From Tetracladium setigerum (taxonomy: Eukaryota > Ascomycota > Leotiomycetes > Helotiales), in assembly GCA_031472005.1 (NCBI GenBank), contig PZJY01000002.1:2232001-2296000 (forward strand): a stretch of 64,000 nucleotides of DNA, written 5' to 3'. The translations under genes were made by a program, and so were the position numbers. A model generated the notes under the pieces. That model made no database searches. It had not been told where the DNA came from and saw only the letters and a program-made list of their open reading frames with translations. Below, piece by piece: positions 1 through 11,922 of the stretch. How positions within the stretch are numbered: the first letter of the stretch is position 1; every line of letters begins with the position of its first letter.

Positions 1-635
1 ATTCCCACACTCCGGATTTTAGCGAATGTCAGTTCTCGCACACAACGTATTAGCCAAACCAATTATCGGTTGACATCTGAAATTACAATAACAAAGACAT
101 CAGCATAACATGCATTCCTAGAGTACGCTTGCTTTCCTGAAGCGATGCAAGGTGATATAAAATGACCAGACTCAGTTTCCACAGCACGTCCCGATATATC
201 TCGGTGACTATTTTTATTCTTCAAAACGAATACCACATTTTATCAATCCCAATGCGAACCCTTATCATTGGGAATTTCTGACTCTGCGTGTACGGACGGT
301 AGTGACGAGGAAGGAGCTTTTGGAGGAGTTTAGGGGGCACGAGATGAGAATCGGAAAATGTCTAGGACGTATGTGGCAGGATCGAGCGAAGGAAGACTTG
401 CTCACATTTGAGTAGATACGAATGCCCAGGTCACTCGGCGCGTCGTCAAGGTAGTGAATAGTCAAAGTAAATATGTTACAAAATATAGCACAAACTAGGG
501 TATTTCATGCTTTTCTCCGCAGGCAATCCAGCCATATATGCATTCCATGAAACCCATCCACAACTGGCTCCTGATCAGCAACTCTATATATATACATGGG
601 ACAATTTCAATTGATTTCAACGCCAAATCTCACAA
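1..635. other. Intergenic, 3' side of phospholipase gene
   Basis: No convincing gene is seen. This is the downstream flank of the phospholipase gene that ends at 636. It is AT-rich and its short reading frames have no recognisable content. Confidence 0.6.
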
Positions 636-2665
636 TTAAGCAAGCAAGAAAGCTGCACCAACAGCAGCAAGCCCAACCCATGCTCCCACGACACCAAAAC
701 TGTCAGCACCAGACTTGATCTTTACCTCGGAAATTTTGAACGCCGGTGTGTAGTTCGCTGCTGGGGTGGTACCATCCAGTGAGCCGTCCCAGCAGTACTT
801 TGTGAAGCATGCTGTGCAAGCCGCTGGTGGGGGTGTATTGGTCTTGTAGAAACTTCTGCTAAGAACTGCGCATGCCATACAGGTTGGCCATTGCGCATCC
901 AGGGTTCCGTTCCCTTGTGTAGCTGCGTTGTACCCGTTTTGAATAATGAGATTTCTCTCCTCGTTCGTGTACTCTGGGTCAAACGTTGAGACATTTGAGT
1001 TGAAGATGTAGGGAGCATTTGGAATGTAGACGATCAAGGGAGCAGGGCCGGTAAGATTGGAGGCATCACAACCAAAGAAAGTTGGGCGATTATTGAAACC
1101 TTTATTAATGAAGGTGTTGTGGTCAGGGATTGAAGGGAAGGCGGTTCCGTTTTGAATAGTCGTATTGGTGGAACGCTGGTAGGTTGCGACCAGAGAAGCT
1201 CCATCAGGCCAATTGTAAGTAGTATCGGCAGATGAGTCCACAGCGAAAATGACATCAACATGTCGTATCGGCTGAATGAGTGGATTGAGAGGAACATTTT
1301 GTAAGTCCAAACCACCATCGACAAGTGTAAGTTGTTGGGATTGAGCATTGCGGTTCGTAGCGTTGTTGAAGTGGAAGAAGGGGTTTGGTTGCCACTGAGC
1401 TATGTCGTTGTTGTCTGATCCAAGATCCGACAGAATGTTGGTGAAAATTTCATTCAGTGATGGGGGGATAGCCGTGGAGTTGATGTTAAGAAGGAAGGAG
1501 TTGAAAAGAGAAGACGATGTTCCCATAACATAGCCAGATTGATCAAAACCTTTCACACAATTTCCGTTCTGTGGAACGACGCCTCCTGAGAAATTGGACC
1601 CGGTATACTCCAGTGGAGCAAAGCCGAATGTCGTTGGGTCCCACGAGCCCATCTCCCAGGGATTGAATTCATAGACTGTGGAATTCAAAGAAATGAGAGT
1701 TTCTCCTGGAGCGCGGCCATCTGCGACTAACAGCGGCATGGGAGTCTCTCCAGACCGGAAGTTGTCTGCTAGTGCGATAGAGGACCACGTGTAAGCTGGC
1801 CCACCGTCATCAGCGTTGATAAGTTGGAAAGACAGAGCACGCCCCCAATAATCTGTGATTGAAGCATTAAACCCTGCAGCACGCTTCTTTTGGACTTCGC
1901 TGACGATAGTAGCAAAGTAATCCACCGTGTTCAAAAGCGAAATTCCGCGCTCTCGCTTTGGACCCTTGAAAATACTGTTACTGAATTGCCAAAGAGACGA
2001 ATCCGGATATCCATCCCGAAGCGTTTGAACAGAGGAGTAGTTGTTGTTGAATATAGAACCAACAAGCCATCCACCTCCAGACAGTCCGGCCAGGTATGTG
2101 GTGGCCTGTAGTAGTCCACCAATTTGTCCAGCGCCCGTAGATTGATCTACACGATTATCCGCCGCAGCAACAAAGCCAGCTCCGTTCATAAGAGCTCTAT
2201 ATCCTCCACCGGAAACTGCAATTCCAATATTCGGCAGCTGAGATGCATTGTTCCGCACTCTGTTTATGTAGGCGGATGCATCAAAGTTAGAGATGTTCAT
2301 TCGTGTGAGCCATTCGATCATAGGATCAATTGTATTGTTCCTTCGTCGCTCCAGCCATGCTGTCTCTTCTGGAGAAAGGGTGCTCGCGGTTCTGATTGTA
2401 GGTCGGTCCGCAGGGCAATCGACAATTTGAGGAGCATATCCTCCGGACGGAGAGTTCGGGAGTGCTCGTTTCGAAGTCGAGGAGAGTATGGAAATAGCAA
2501 GAGGCTCGGCAGAGAGGGACTCCAAGGAAGCATCACGAGGTAAGACGTTCCTAGCTACGTGGACAAGGTTAGCAGAAGTCTAGTACCAGTATATGGGTAG
2601 CGATAATTACCATCCATAAGACCCAGCGACGCGGCGCATGCGACCACAACAGACAAAACCTTCAT
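636..2665 (-). CDS. plb1: Lysophospholipase (phospholipase B), secreted and probably GPI-anchored
   Basis: Hydrolyses acyl chains of phospholipids and lysophospholipids at the cell surface. There are two exons, 2665-2611 and 2554-636, joined across a 56 bp intron, giving 657 aa. The first exon (MKVLSVVVACAASLG) is a signal peptide. The cPLA2-type patatin core is clear: the SGGGYRAL oxyanion/arginine motif, the nucleophile elbow GLSGGGW, and the catalytic aspartate in LVDGG. There are many N-x-S/T sequons and Cys-rich segments near the C-terminus. The protein ends in a hydrophobic stretch (GLAAVGAAFLLA), typical of GPI attachment. Length matches fungal PLB enzymes. The start was chosen because it supplies the signal peptide. 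Spliced codons read continuously and no lesion is seen. Confidence 0.95.
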
Positions 2666-4571
2666 GTTTGGGCAATGAGTTGAATCGAAGAAAGAAAGAA
2701 AGAAATAAAGAGAGAAAGAAGAGTGATCCTAGGAGATAAAGAAGAAAGAAATGGTTTCACCCCGAAGGAGTGAAGGGGCGACAATGCTTTATGTATTAAA
2801 CAAAGGAAGCTTCGAGGGGGGAGTTGTGACGTGAATGCAACGGATTAAGCTTGGGCAAGGTGTGGCGCAAGAATGATCAACAGGGAGGGCGGCTCGGCAA
2901 CCTCGGGCAATTTTGAACGTAAACAACAGAACAAAATGGTGGAGTGCAACCTGCAAAATGCAGATAAATAGATGTGTTAATGTGCGATGGAATCAGTGGA
3001 AATCAAATCAGAGATCTTTATATGCACATAAACGCACACACATATATAAATTCCTATGCTCAAAGGCATTGTGAAATCTGCCTTGGGTAAGGAGATAGTC
3101 TGAGCAAGGTGTACTCGGATGGCTCGTACAGCGTTCGTATCATTCGTACGCCTTGCTTGCCAGAAGGGTCGAATAGCGCTCACTTTCAGCTGCGTTCTTC
3201 AAACGAGATCCTGGGTGCAACGTAATCCCCTTGGTCTTGGTAAAGTGACAAGCCTTTGAATCCATTTTCCTCGGGCCTTTCATTCGTTCCAGTAAGAACT
3301 AAACGCGCTATGGTGCCGCAACCCGCGTATTCATGATATTTGACAATCCTCTTTCAGTCTTTGTGCCCAAGCCACATGAACTTCGTAGGGCGTAGCACTC
3401 CTGGTCCGAAGATCCCAGTGATGATCCGCAGGCCCGGTTGATTGTATGAAATGAAACCTTCTTTCGGAAGTCTCGGATCTTCAAGGGTTCTGCTAAACGA
3501 ATACATGCACGTGACATTGCTCGAAATTTGTGGGCGGTTGGGGATTTCTTATTTTAACTTCCGCTTTGCGATTGCTTCACCCACCTGTCGAAAAGAGGGA
3601 ATTCCCATGTAAAATCTAAAAAGGAATGCGGAAAGCCCTGCATGGTTCCTGCAGTCAACCGTTGGCTTCCCTTACTGTATCTCAGCCATGGCTGTGCGAA
3701 GCATGATTCTTGGTTGATAGTCAGCATTTCCTCACCACCCCAGGCAACCTATGTAAAGGACGGTTCGTAATGTAATGTATGATGTATTTTCGAAACACTG
3801 GGCACTACCATCACATCTATTAAGAGTGTTTTCAGGGCTTTACTTGATTTACCCTTTCTGTTCTGTGAATGGTGGTGTACTATGTTCATTAAATTACTTT
3901 TGAGATGTTCTCCAGACGAGTGCAGTGCAGGCGACAGATCACCGAAGTCCACCCAAAACTCCGGCCATTTTGGTTGCACGAATTGATGATTACTTTCTTT
4001 CATTGGGTTATCTATAGTAGATCTAGAGAGCACAGTACACTATTTGCCATTAAGCTCCGTACTTTGCTGATAGTTTTGCGTCTCGTCCTGCTTTCTGCAA
4101 TGTTTCTACTAGCATCGCTTCTTCTCTTTGACATATTCTTCACATTTTTCCAGCCTTTATGCGTGACATATCTCTACTCTCCTCTTCAAATTGGTTCGCC
4201 TGTATGTTTTCAGGTTGTGTGCTGTCAAGAATTCTCAGGTGTTTCTTCAGTCCCTGTGGGAAGGAAGGGTAAGCGAGGTAATTGCTCACATAGGTACACA
4301 GCGCACTGTCAGTTATCGTGTATCTATTCATATTCGATGAATCTTTGTTTACCTTATGCTGGCCTCGATACTATTTCTCGCAATTTTCGAACCATTATGC
4401 TGCTTTTATTGTACTCTGTATAGATAAATTGTGATGTATATACAAAATGAGCGGCTGTGCACAAAGCCCCAACTACAAAAGAATTCCCTCACAGGTTCCT
4501 TGTGCTTGTACCTGTGTCTGTGATTTCATACTTTCCATTCCGTCTCCTTCCGTCTTGATTGGAAACAGCAA
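2666..4571. other. Intergenic, phospholipase promoter side
   Basis: A 1.9 kb stretch upstream of the phospholipase and downstream of the cellulase. A 172-codon plus-strand frame at 3905-4423 has hydrophobic runs but no domain or intron structure, and I do not accept it as a gene. Otherwise nothing is recognised apart from the purine tract listed separately. Confidence 0.5.
2687..2724. repeat. Purine (GAAA/GAGA) tract upstream of the phospholipase start
   Basis: A nearly pure A/G stretch of GAAA and GAGA units, about 22 bases upstream of the phospholipase ATG. On the coding strand it is a CT-rich tract, which is common just before translation starts in filamentous fungi. It may be promoter or 5' leader; the role is inferred. 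Confidence 0.55.
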
Positions 4572-6118
4572 CTATGGCTTGTATGGATAATAGCATTGCT
4601 TTACCAGAAGTTGATCGGATCCATCAGGGAAAGGAGTCATGCTCGTAGCAAAATCAGTTGTCATCATAGCCGCACCCCACCCAGTGACGCCCAAGAAAAC
4701 ATCGCTATTCTTCTGCAAGAAGGTCATCAACTCGCAGAAGTACTTCACACAACTTGCCACATTTCCGCCTCCAGTCTCAGTGACCAAGGCTTTGCGACCT
4801 TTGCATCTCAACCAGTATGCAACGGGCTGGAAGGCTTCCGCAATGAAATTTTGAACACATTCCGCATGGGACCCGGATCCATCGACATCTAGGTATTTGT
4901 GGAGATCGAAATAGAGATTTGTGGTCGAGCCGTCCGGATTCTTGACGTTGAGGAGGGCATCAGCCGAGCCGTCGCTGATGAAGTAGAGCGCTGAGGAAAA
5001 GTGATCGCCCGGGAGGAGAATAATTTGCGTCGCTCCAGTGTTTCGAATGGCTGTGACAGCCGCCTGGACAGTTCCTGCCCATGTTGTGATGCTTGGAACT
5101 GTTGTGTTTGTTAGATTCTCAATCGCTTCTCGACAAGAAACAAACAAAATAATACTCACTAGTGTGGGGTTCATTCATGACACCAAACATTATTTTTGGG
5201 TATGACTTGTAATGATTAGCAAGTGAAGTCCAAAGAGCAGCGAAGTCAGAGTTTGGCGGCCCCCCTTGACCTATGACCTGGCCGTTCCAACGAGCATATG
5301 TATGGATCTCGACGATGCAGTAAGCACCAGTGTTCAAGCAAGCTGTCACAAGCTTATCAAACTTTGCGAGGTTGGGTGCATACAGGTTGCCATTGGGGAC
5401 ACTGTTGGTAAGATATGCCCATCCGACTGCCAGACGAAATGTATTGAAGCCGTTGGCGACAAAGTGTGTCATCTGTCCAGGACCGTCTTGACCACCGTAT
5501 TCGAGTAGTGGCGGTTGGACGACAGAGATTGTTTGGGTTCCGTCGATGGGAGTTCCCCATTCAAATCCATCGATGTCTGAAACATCCGTCAGGATTTCGG
5601 CTTAAATAGCTAGGCTGGGAAGACGACTTACTCGTTCCAAGATATGTGAATTTACCACCATTGATTGGAGTGTTGGAAGCGCAGGAAACAGCTCCACCAG
5701 TAGTTGTGGCAGTTGTACTCTTTGTGATACTCGAGGTCCTTGTTGCAGTTGTAGTCGTCAAGACTGAGGTGGTAGTAGTCTTGGTCGTTGTGGTAGAAGT
5801 TGCTGCGGGCCGACACTGGAAGTAGTACGGGCTGTTTCAAAGTATTGAATAAGCATGTGCTTTCGCGGAAAATATGAAGATTCTGTTGTATATTTTTAAT
5901 GGACTGAGTGCAAAGAAGAAGCATACTCTAAACTTTGGCAGGCAGTTCCAGAAACGCATGTTGTCAGTCCTGTCCACTCTTTTCCGCCACATTGGCCTGC
6001 ACAAGGATGGTCAGCGGCAGCGATCATTAGGAGCGTACTACGCCTCACCCCAAACTGTTTGCTGGGCATTGGAAAATCCAACCAATCCGGCAAACTGTAG
6101 AAGACTTGAAGGTTTCAT
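4572..6118 (-). CDS. Endo-beta-1,4-glucanase, GH5 (GH5_5-like) with N-terminal CBM1
   Basis: A secreted cellulase that cuts internal beta-1,4-glucan bonds. Five exons (6118-6049, 5996-5927, 5831-5632, 5576-5160, 5098-4572) give 427 aa with all phases closing. Residues 1-18 are a signal peptide. Residues about 20-55 are a cellulose-binding CBM1 with the QCGG, CVSGTAC and PYYFQC landmarks. A Thr/Ser-rich linker follows (about 56-105), then a GH5 domain close in sequence to Trichoderma endoglucanase II. The catalytic acid/base is Glu249 in VMNEPHT and the nucleophile is Glu360 in ALVTETGGGN. The CBM1 is built from three exons, with its last aromatic/Cys block beginning exon 3. The gene is intact. 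The next gene upstream on the same strand is a sugar transporter, which fits a polysaccharide-use role. Confidence 0.95.
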
Positions 6119-8575
6119 GATACGGACTTTGGAGTTTCGTGATTTTGAAGAGGAGGAATTATCAGTTGTTTAGTGTGGCGCCCAATCTTTCTGTACGAGG
6201 AAATCATTTCATTTTATATTCACTTGATTCTTCAACTCTCTACCAACTAAGTTACTGAGATCTATCGTAGCAATGACCAAGTATGTCCTGGTCAGGTTGT
6301 CTCAAGCCGAAGTTGTGCAAGACACTTTAGCCAGATGAAAAGTAAATATGCATCGTCTTCCCACGAATGGAAATTCACCCTTCTTCCTCAGAGGCTCTAC
6401 GACTACCAGCTTCCTTGATTAAAAGAAAAGCTCCTAGATTGGTCACAATTTGTTATTGGGCTATGAAGCATGATTATTTTGGAATCTACCACCGGATGGT
6501 CCCCAGGTGATGGCCCGTTGCAAATCAATAGACTCGAACTCCGCAACTCACTTTAGTATTCCGCCGTGTTGGGCCGTTTAAATGAAAGGACGATACTCCA
6601 TAATCACGTATTTATCAATTAGTTCATCTAAAGTTTCCACGGGCAGAAATACGGGTATACATAGTTCGATAGTGTCCAAGATTCATCATTCGTGATCGGG
6701 AGTTTGAGGGAGTGGGAGAGGGTCGAAATTAAAGATCTGATAAGTAATGCCCATGAAAATTATGGAATCATACTCCCATACAGGAAAATGTTACGAAGCA
6801 TTCAGAATGATACCGTGTTTACGAGGGTCGGTATAGTCCCGAACAAACGGACGTCTCTTGGAACCTCTTCGCTTCGAGGCTGCCGCGTGACGGAACGTCC
6901 CCCTCCGGTCTTTTATTGGCTAACTTACCCCACCACATATGAAATCTGGACTCCTCGAATGTAGGCACAGTATTTGGGTGCCGAGGCCAGGTAAAATTTG
7001 ACGAGGAGGTCCTCAAAAAGATAAGTGGTTTATGGACAAAGTTTTTCCCTAGCAGCAGGCATAGGAAGCTTCAGGATGATATTGATCCACCACTTCCAAC
7101 ATCTATTAAAACGACTGGATTTGTTTGAAACATTGATTGAGCGTCATAGACTTTACTTCTATCCAATTGCTCTTCAAGTCAAAATGTTACGCGAATCTGT
7201 ACAATAGTGGGTTTTTGAGTTTGCTACCGGTAGAGGCTCCCTGTAAATGTACTTCCCATCTTTTGGGTAGGAATATATCTGATCTGCATAAGGTTACAAC
7301 CGGGAACTTATACCCATGTCAATACCCCAGATCTTATACAGAACTTCATGGCAATCTCCATCGCCCTCATCCAGTCATCTCCGCTCCCGGTAATTTAAAA
7401 ATCGGACTGAAGTTCCGAGCACCATCAATACGGACCCCAAAGTACAATTCAACCCCTCGAAACATACAAATTCTGCGAGATATCATGGAATATCTAGTCG
7501 TAACATCTTTTGGGAAATTAATATTTTTAATCTATAAAAAAAGGTCCGATTACGATTTTCTTTGAGGGAAGTTGTTGACGAGTATACCAAATCTGAAGTA
7601 GTTTTTCCTAAGCGTGACCAATACACTCATCTTCCACTCACCCAGATTTTCAGAAACACCGTTACGTACTCCCTGTGGACCCTGTCTCTACCCCACGATC
7701 GTACCGTGAAATGCAGTACGTTTTTCCCTCCGTTCTGTGATCATTACCCCACCTGAATACAGTACCAAAACAAAAGGTCCCTAACAATATCAACATTTTG
7801 CCGTGCCAGTGCAAAGGACAAACTATCTTTGTCGCCCGATTTATGAATCATTAGGTTTAATTGAACCATGTATTTTGTTCAAACACGATCTTGAAATTAT
7901 TCCAGCATATCTCCTGCTAGTCTCAGGGAAATATTGAGGTATTTGCATTTCCAAAACGCAAGGTGTGCAATTTGTTGAGAAATCTTCGACTCCGCAGGAA
8001 CTATAATAACAAGCACTATAAAATTAAACGGAAACTTTGGTGCTTCCTCGCTTGAAGATTTAGATTCTCGTTCGTTTCCCGTTATTCTTAAAGAAACGCG
8101 CGTCCTTTGTATTTTACGAGTCTGGTTCCTACTTTCACGTTCACGAAAAGAGAATTGAGCTAGATTACCAGGGGCCAGATCAATCTGAAAACACAACAAT
8201 TAGAGATATGGCGCAAAAATGATCTGTCACATGGATGAATGCCGTCTTGAAATTACAAAGAAGTCACATTTAACACCAAGAAACGCCTCATCTGAGCGCA
8301 GCTCATTCATAAGTTGCCTGTCTTTTACAGCACGTCAAGTGATTCATGATGTATCGAAATACGGACGAGTTTCCAGAGAGGCTAATCTTCCAAATGAAGA
8401 GAAAAGAACTGTTGATCATATATCTTATGGTGGGGAATAAACATGTTGATTTGAGAGCACTCCTTCACCACTTTGATGTAATTGTACAATCCACACTTCT
8501 CTACCGTGGGCTGTCTCAGACACAACCCTTTGACCACTGGCTCCTTTCGAAAAGAATTCAGATGGCGTACACCAT
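6119..8575. other. Intergenic, cellulase promoter region
   Basis: A 2.4 kb AT-rich stretch upstream of the cellulase and downstream of the sugar transporter, both minus-strand. Short reading frames (the longest is 7137-7565) show no domain, splice pattern or homology I recognise. It may include decayed sequence but no element ends were found. Confidence 0.5.
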
Positions 8576-10665
8576 TTACACCTCAATTTCTTTCTCCTTA
8601 TTTCCTGCATCCTCAAGCATACCGCGAATTCCCGGAACTCGTTTTTGGAGCGAGAACTTGACAGGATGTGGGTCGCAGAAAATTTCCGTCATTTCCTCCA
8701 ACTAAAAAGAGACAGTTAGCGAGTTGCTTGTGCATAGTCTGGAATGGGGTTCCTTACGGTTCTGTTCTTGGTTTCAACGTAAAAAAACTACAAAAGTTAG
8801 CTGCTTGCACAAACGACTCTTCTTGAAGGGCACTTACGAAGATGAAGACCACCATAAAAATGTCCCAGAAAATGAACCTGTTGATCTGTTACTTTTGTGT
8901 CCTCGGCTGTTCGCTGCAGAATGGACTTACAGGAAGTAATATTTCCAACCAGCCCCTGTAAACGCAATACCCGTGACAAAAGTGTTGTAAAACCCCGCGA
9001 TATTTGTCCACAAGGTATAGAGAGCCATTCCCTTCGATCGACTTTCGTATCGCAACACTTCCACCGCATACAATCCCTGCATTGGAGTCCACCCAACCGC
9101 TGCAACAAACGAGAACAGGAAGAGCATCGCAATCTGAGCATTTGCCTGGGTATTACTTTTCGCAATAAGAACACCATCTGTCGTATCAAGATTTGTCGCA
9201 TTCAAAGCCGTGACAATCGAGAATAGCACAACGATAATGCTGGACGAAATGATCAGAGTTGGTCGACGACCCCACTTGTCAATATATGCCGCACCAATCC
9301 AAGCACCGGCAAGGGAGAGAATGGATTGCATCCCCTGAAGCAAAAGTTGTCGATGATTGTCTGTGATACCTGCGCCAGCCAGCATTTGTGGGTAATAGTA
9401 ACTGACAGCACCATTGCCGAATCCTTGTCCAAAAACAGCGATAGTAACAACAAGCATGGTTCTGTAGCGGACTTCCGAGGTGTTGAAGAGCTCTCGGAAA
9501 TCCCACCAACGCTTGTCGGCACCAGTTTTCGAAATTTCTAGCATCATCTCACGCAGTTCGAGTTGTACGAGAGGGCTGTTTTCGTCCCCTGGAAATGTCA
9601 GACTTCACTTGCAGTAAATGGATGCTGACCTACCCTCTCCATGGTATTTCGCCATCACTTTGAGTGCTTCGTCGTGCTTATCATTGGCTACGAGCCATCT
9701 TGGAGACTTTTTTATTGTTAGTCACGGCAAAAAGGGAAAAAGAAGAGATACCAACCTCTGGGAGGAATAGACATCCAATGAGAACAACGCTGGAGAAATA
9801 GAGTTGACACCAGATGGGAATACGCCATGCCATCGCACCAGAAATGTAGCTTGTGCCATATGGAACTGCCAGAAAAGTTAGCAAGACAACAATAGATGCG
9901 ATGAAGTCTTACCGAATGTTCCAGGTATAGCGCCGATCCAGTAGAAGGTAGTATAAACACCTGTCATTGCTCCTCTGAAGGCTGGATGCGCCATCTCAGA
10001 AACATAGGGAAGAGCAGCACTGGGGCCCAATGCGGCGCCAACACCAAGCATGAATCTGCCGATCATGAAAGCAGCTAGGTTCGTACTGGTAGCTTGCACA
10101 ATCGTTCCCACGATAATGACAAGTGCTCCAAAGAACATCCCCCATTTTCGACCTTTCCAATCACTACAAGGACCGGCAATAAACGATCCTACAATGTTAC
10201 CGATAGTAAAACTAAAACGTATCAGTGGGAAGTTCCAGGTTTGAATTTCGCTCGAAGATGCTATTACTTACATCGCAAAGACAATTCCGGTCGAGGGTGT
10301 TCCAGCGGTCAAGTCGAATCCGAAATACTGGCGATACTGAGCGTACGAGTTGATAGAGCTCATCACGCTTCCGTCGTATCCATTGACGGCCGCATTCAAA
10401 ATAGCAACCAAAAGACACCCGTAAAGCTATCAAAGATGAGCGCGGTCCTTGACAGTGTACAATCTGTATCTCTGCAATTGCATACCTGAAACATCCTCCA
10501 TGTCCAGAGAGACGGTTTCTTCATAGCCGATTCATGAGTAGGATTCGAGGTGTCGTGATAATTCTCAACGACTGGTTCTTTCTCTGCTGAAGTTGGTTTG
10601 CGACTTTCAATCGTAGCAGCGATGCCAGTCTTGCCATTGCCTCCTTGCGGGGTTGGGAGGGACAT
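8576..10665 (-). CDS. MFS sugar transporter (12-TM, sugar-porter family)
   Basis: Plasma-membrane sugar/H+ symporter by family. Nine exons (10665-10486, 10426-10272, 10211-9913, 9865-9756, 9706-9634, 9588-8931, 8877-8838, 8787-8758, 8701-8576) give 556 aa, all phases closing. Sugar-porter signatures are present: GYDGSVMSS in helix 1, GPCSDWKGRKWG in the loop 2-3, LPESPRWL after helix 6, KWGRRPT in loop 8-9 and VETKNRTLEEM after helix 12. The N-terminus carries about 55 hydrophilic residues before the first membrane segment. Two late exons are only 40 and 30 nt. It resembles fungal lactose/cellobiose-type permeases, but I cannot assign the substrate. It shares a 1.26 kb divergent upstream region with the secreted protein at 11923. 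Confidence 0.92.
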
Positions 10666-11922
10666 GATGTCTCAATTCCTTCTTTGGTCGATCTTTGAAT
10701 AATTGCAAGCGCAGTAAAAAATCCGATTGATGAGTTTTAACTTCATTTTGACGAGGCCGATGAATGTATATATATGCAAAGAACAAATGTCTCTGCTTTC
10801 AAATATCTAACTACTCGAGATAAGTCAAATTGGTGCTAGGCGGGGCCTGATGGCAAATGTTCCACTGTGATAAGATGAAATCCTTCAATTGAATCTGGAT
10901 TCCGATGATAGAATACTTGAGAGTGGGATGAGATTAATCAATGCAACGTTGTTGTTTCTGAGTTTCCCATCTCCCCACAATCTTGTAGAAATGTTGGTTG
11001 TGATTTGAGTCGGAAAGTCTCCGCCGGTGGGGTCTGTATGACTAGCTGATTAATTGGTGTTTTGATACCTATCTGGCCCGCCCACACTGCTTGTTACATT
11101 CTCAGAAGTGGGAGACTGAAACTTGGACGAAGATGAGATATGATGGGTTTTGCAACTGATTAGTGATATCATAGGTATGTTACGTGACACTACAGAGAGA
11201 TAAGGAGAAATCGTTGTATCTTTTATACTATACTAATTTGGAAAATCAGCCGAGATGAAGCAAAGGAACATTTTGTGAGTTATGATTATTTTCCAAGTTC
11301 AAGTTTAAAGAACATTGAAATGTGAAAATGACAATGCAGACACATTTATCCGACGAGAATAGGCTGTTTTACGAATTAGAACACACACATGACCATTGGG
11401 CTGCCGTTTTCCCTGATATCCTGGCTTACAAAAAACTTTACACAGGGATGTTGTTTCCCGTGAGGATCTACTTGCAATTGCCGACTTCAATAATTATTCC
11501 TGTGTGATCGGGTCAGCTATCACCACTGTTGGTTCCCAAATTTGCAACTCATTGTGTGAATGAGAGCTAAAAACAGAAAGTAGGCCTCGAATTTGTCCTG
11601 AAAGTCAATTGGTACCCGATAATTCGGCAGCTCTGCATTCTAAAGGTCTACAGGATCGAGCAGAGAAAAACGCGGGGCACCCGGTAACTTGCTATTGCCA
11701 AGGAAAACGAAAGCACTCCGAGCACCCCCGCCTGCAGGTACAGTAAGTACTATTAACGATACATGACCTTCGATATGTTAAAAACCACTCTTGAAAATGA
11801 CATCACATTCCACTTATGAAACTCATAAATAGTAGGCTATTTCTGCCGTGTCTCTGTTCTTCTTCCAGTGGAATTCAAAACTCCAACTGTTGCAGGACAA
11901 ACGATATCTCAATCCATCCAAC
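10666..11922. other. Shared upstream region of divergent transporter and secreted-protein genes
   Basis: 1.26 kb between the two divergent starts. It must hold the promoters of both genes. I see no coding capacity and no distinct regulatory motif that I would name. Confidence 0.6.

Noticed and set aside
3905..4423. 172-codon plus-strand frame with hydrophobic runs
   Set aside because: No domain, no intron structure, odd composition, and it lies between the flanks of two genes; likely chance.
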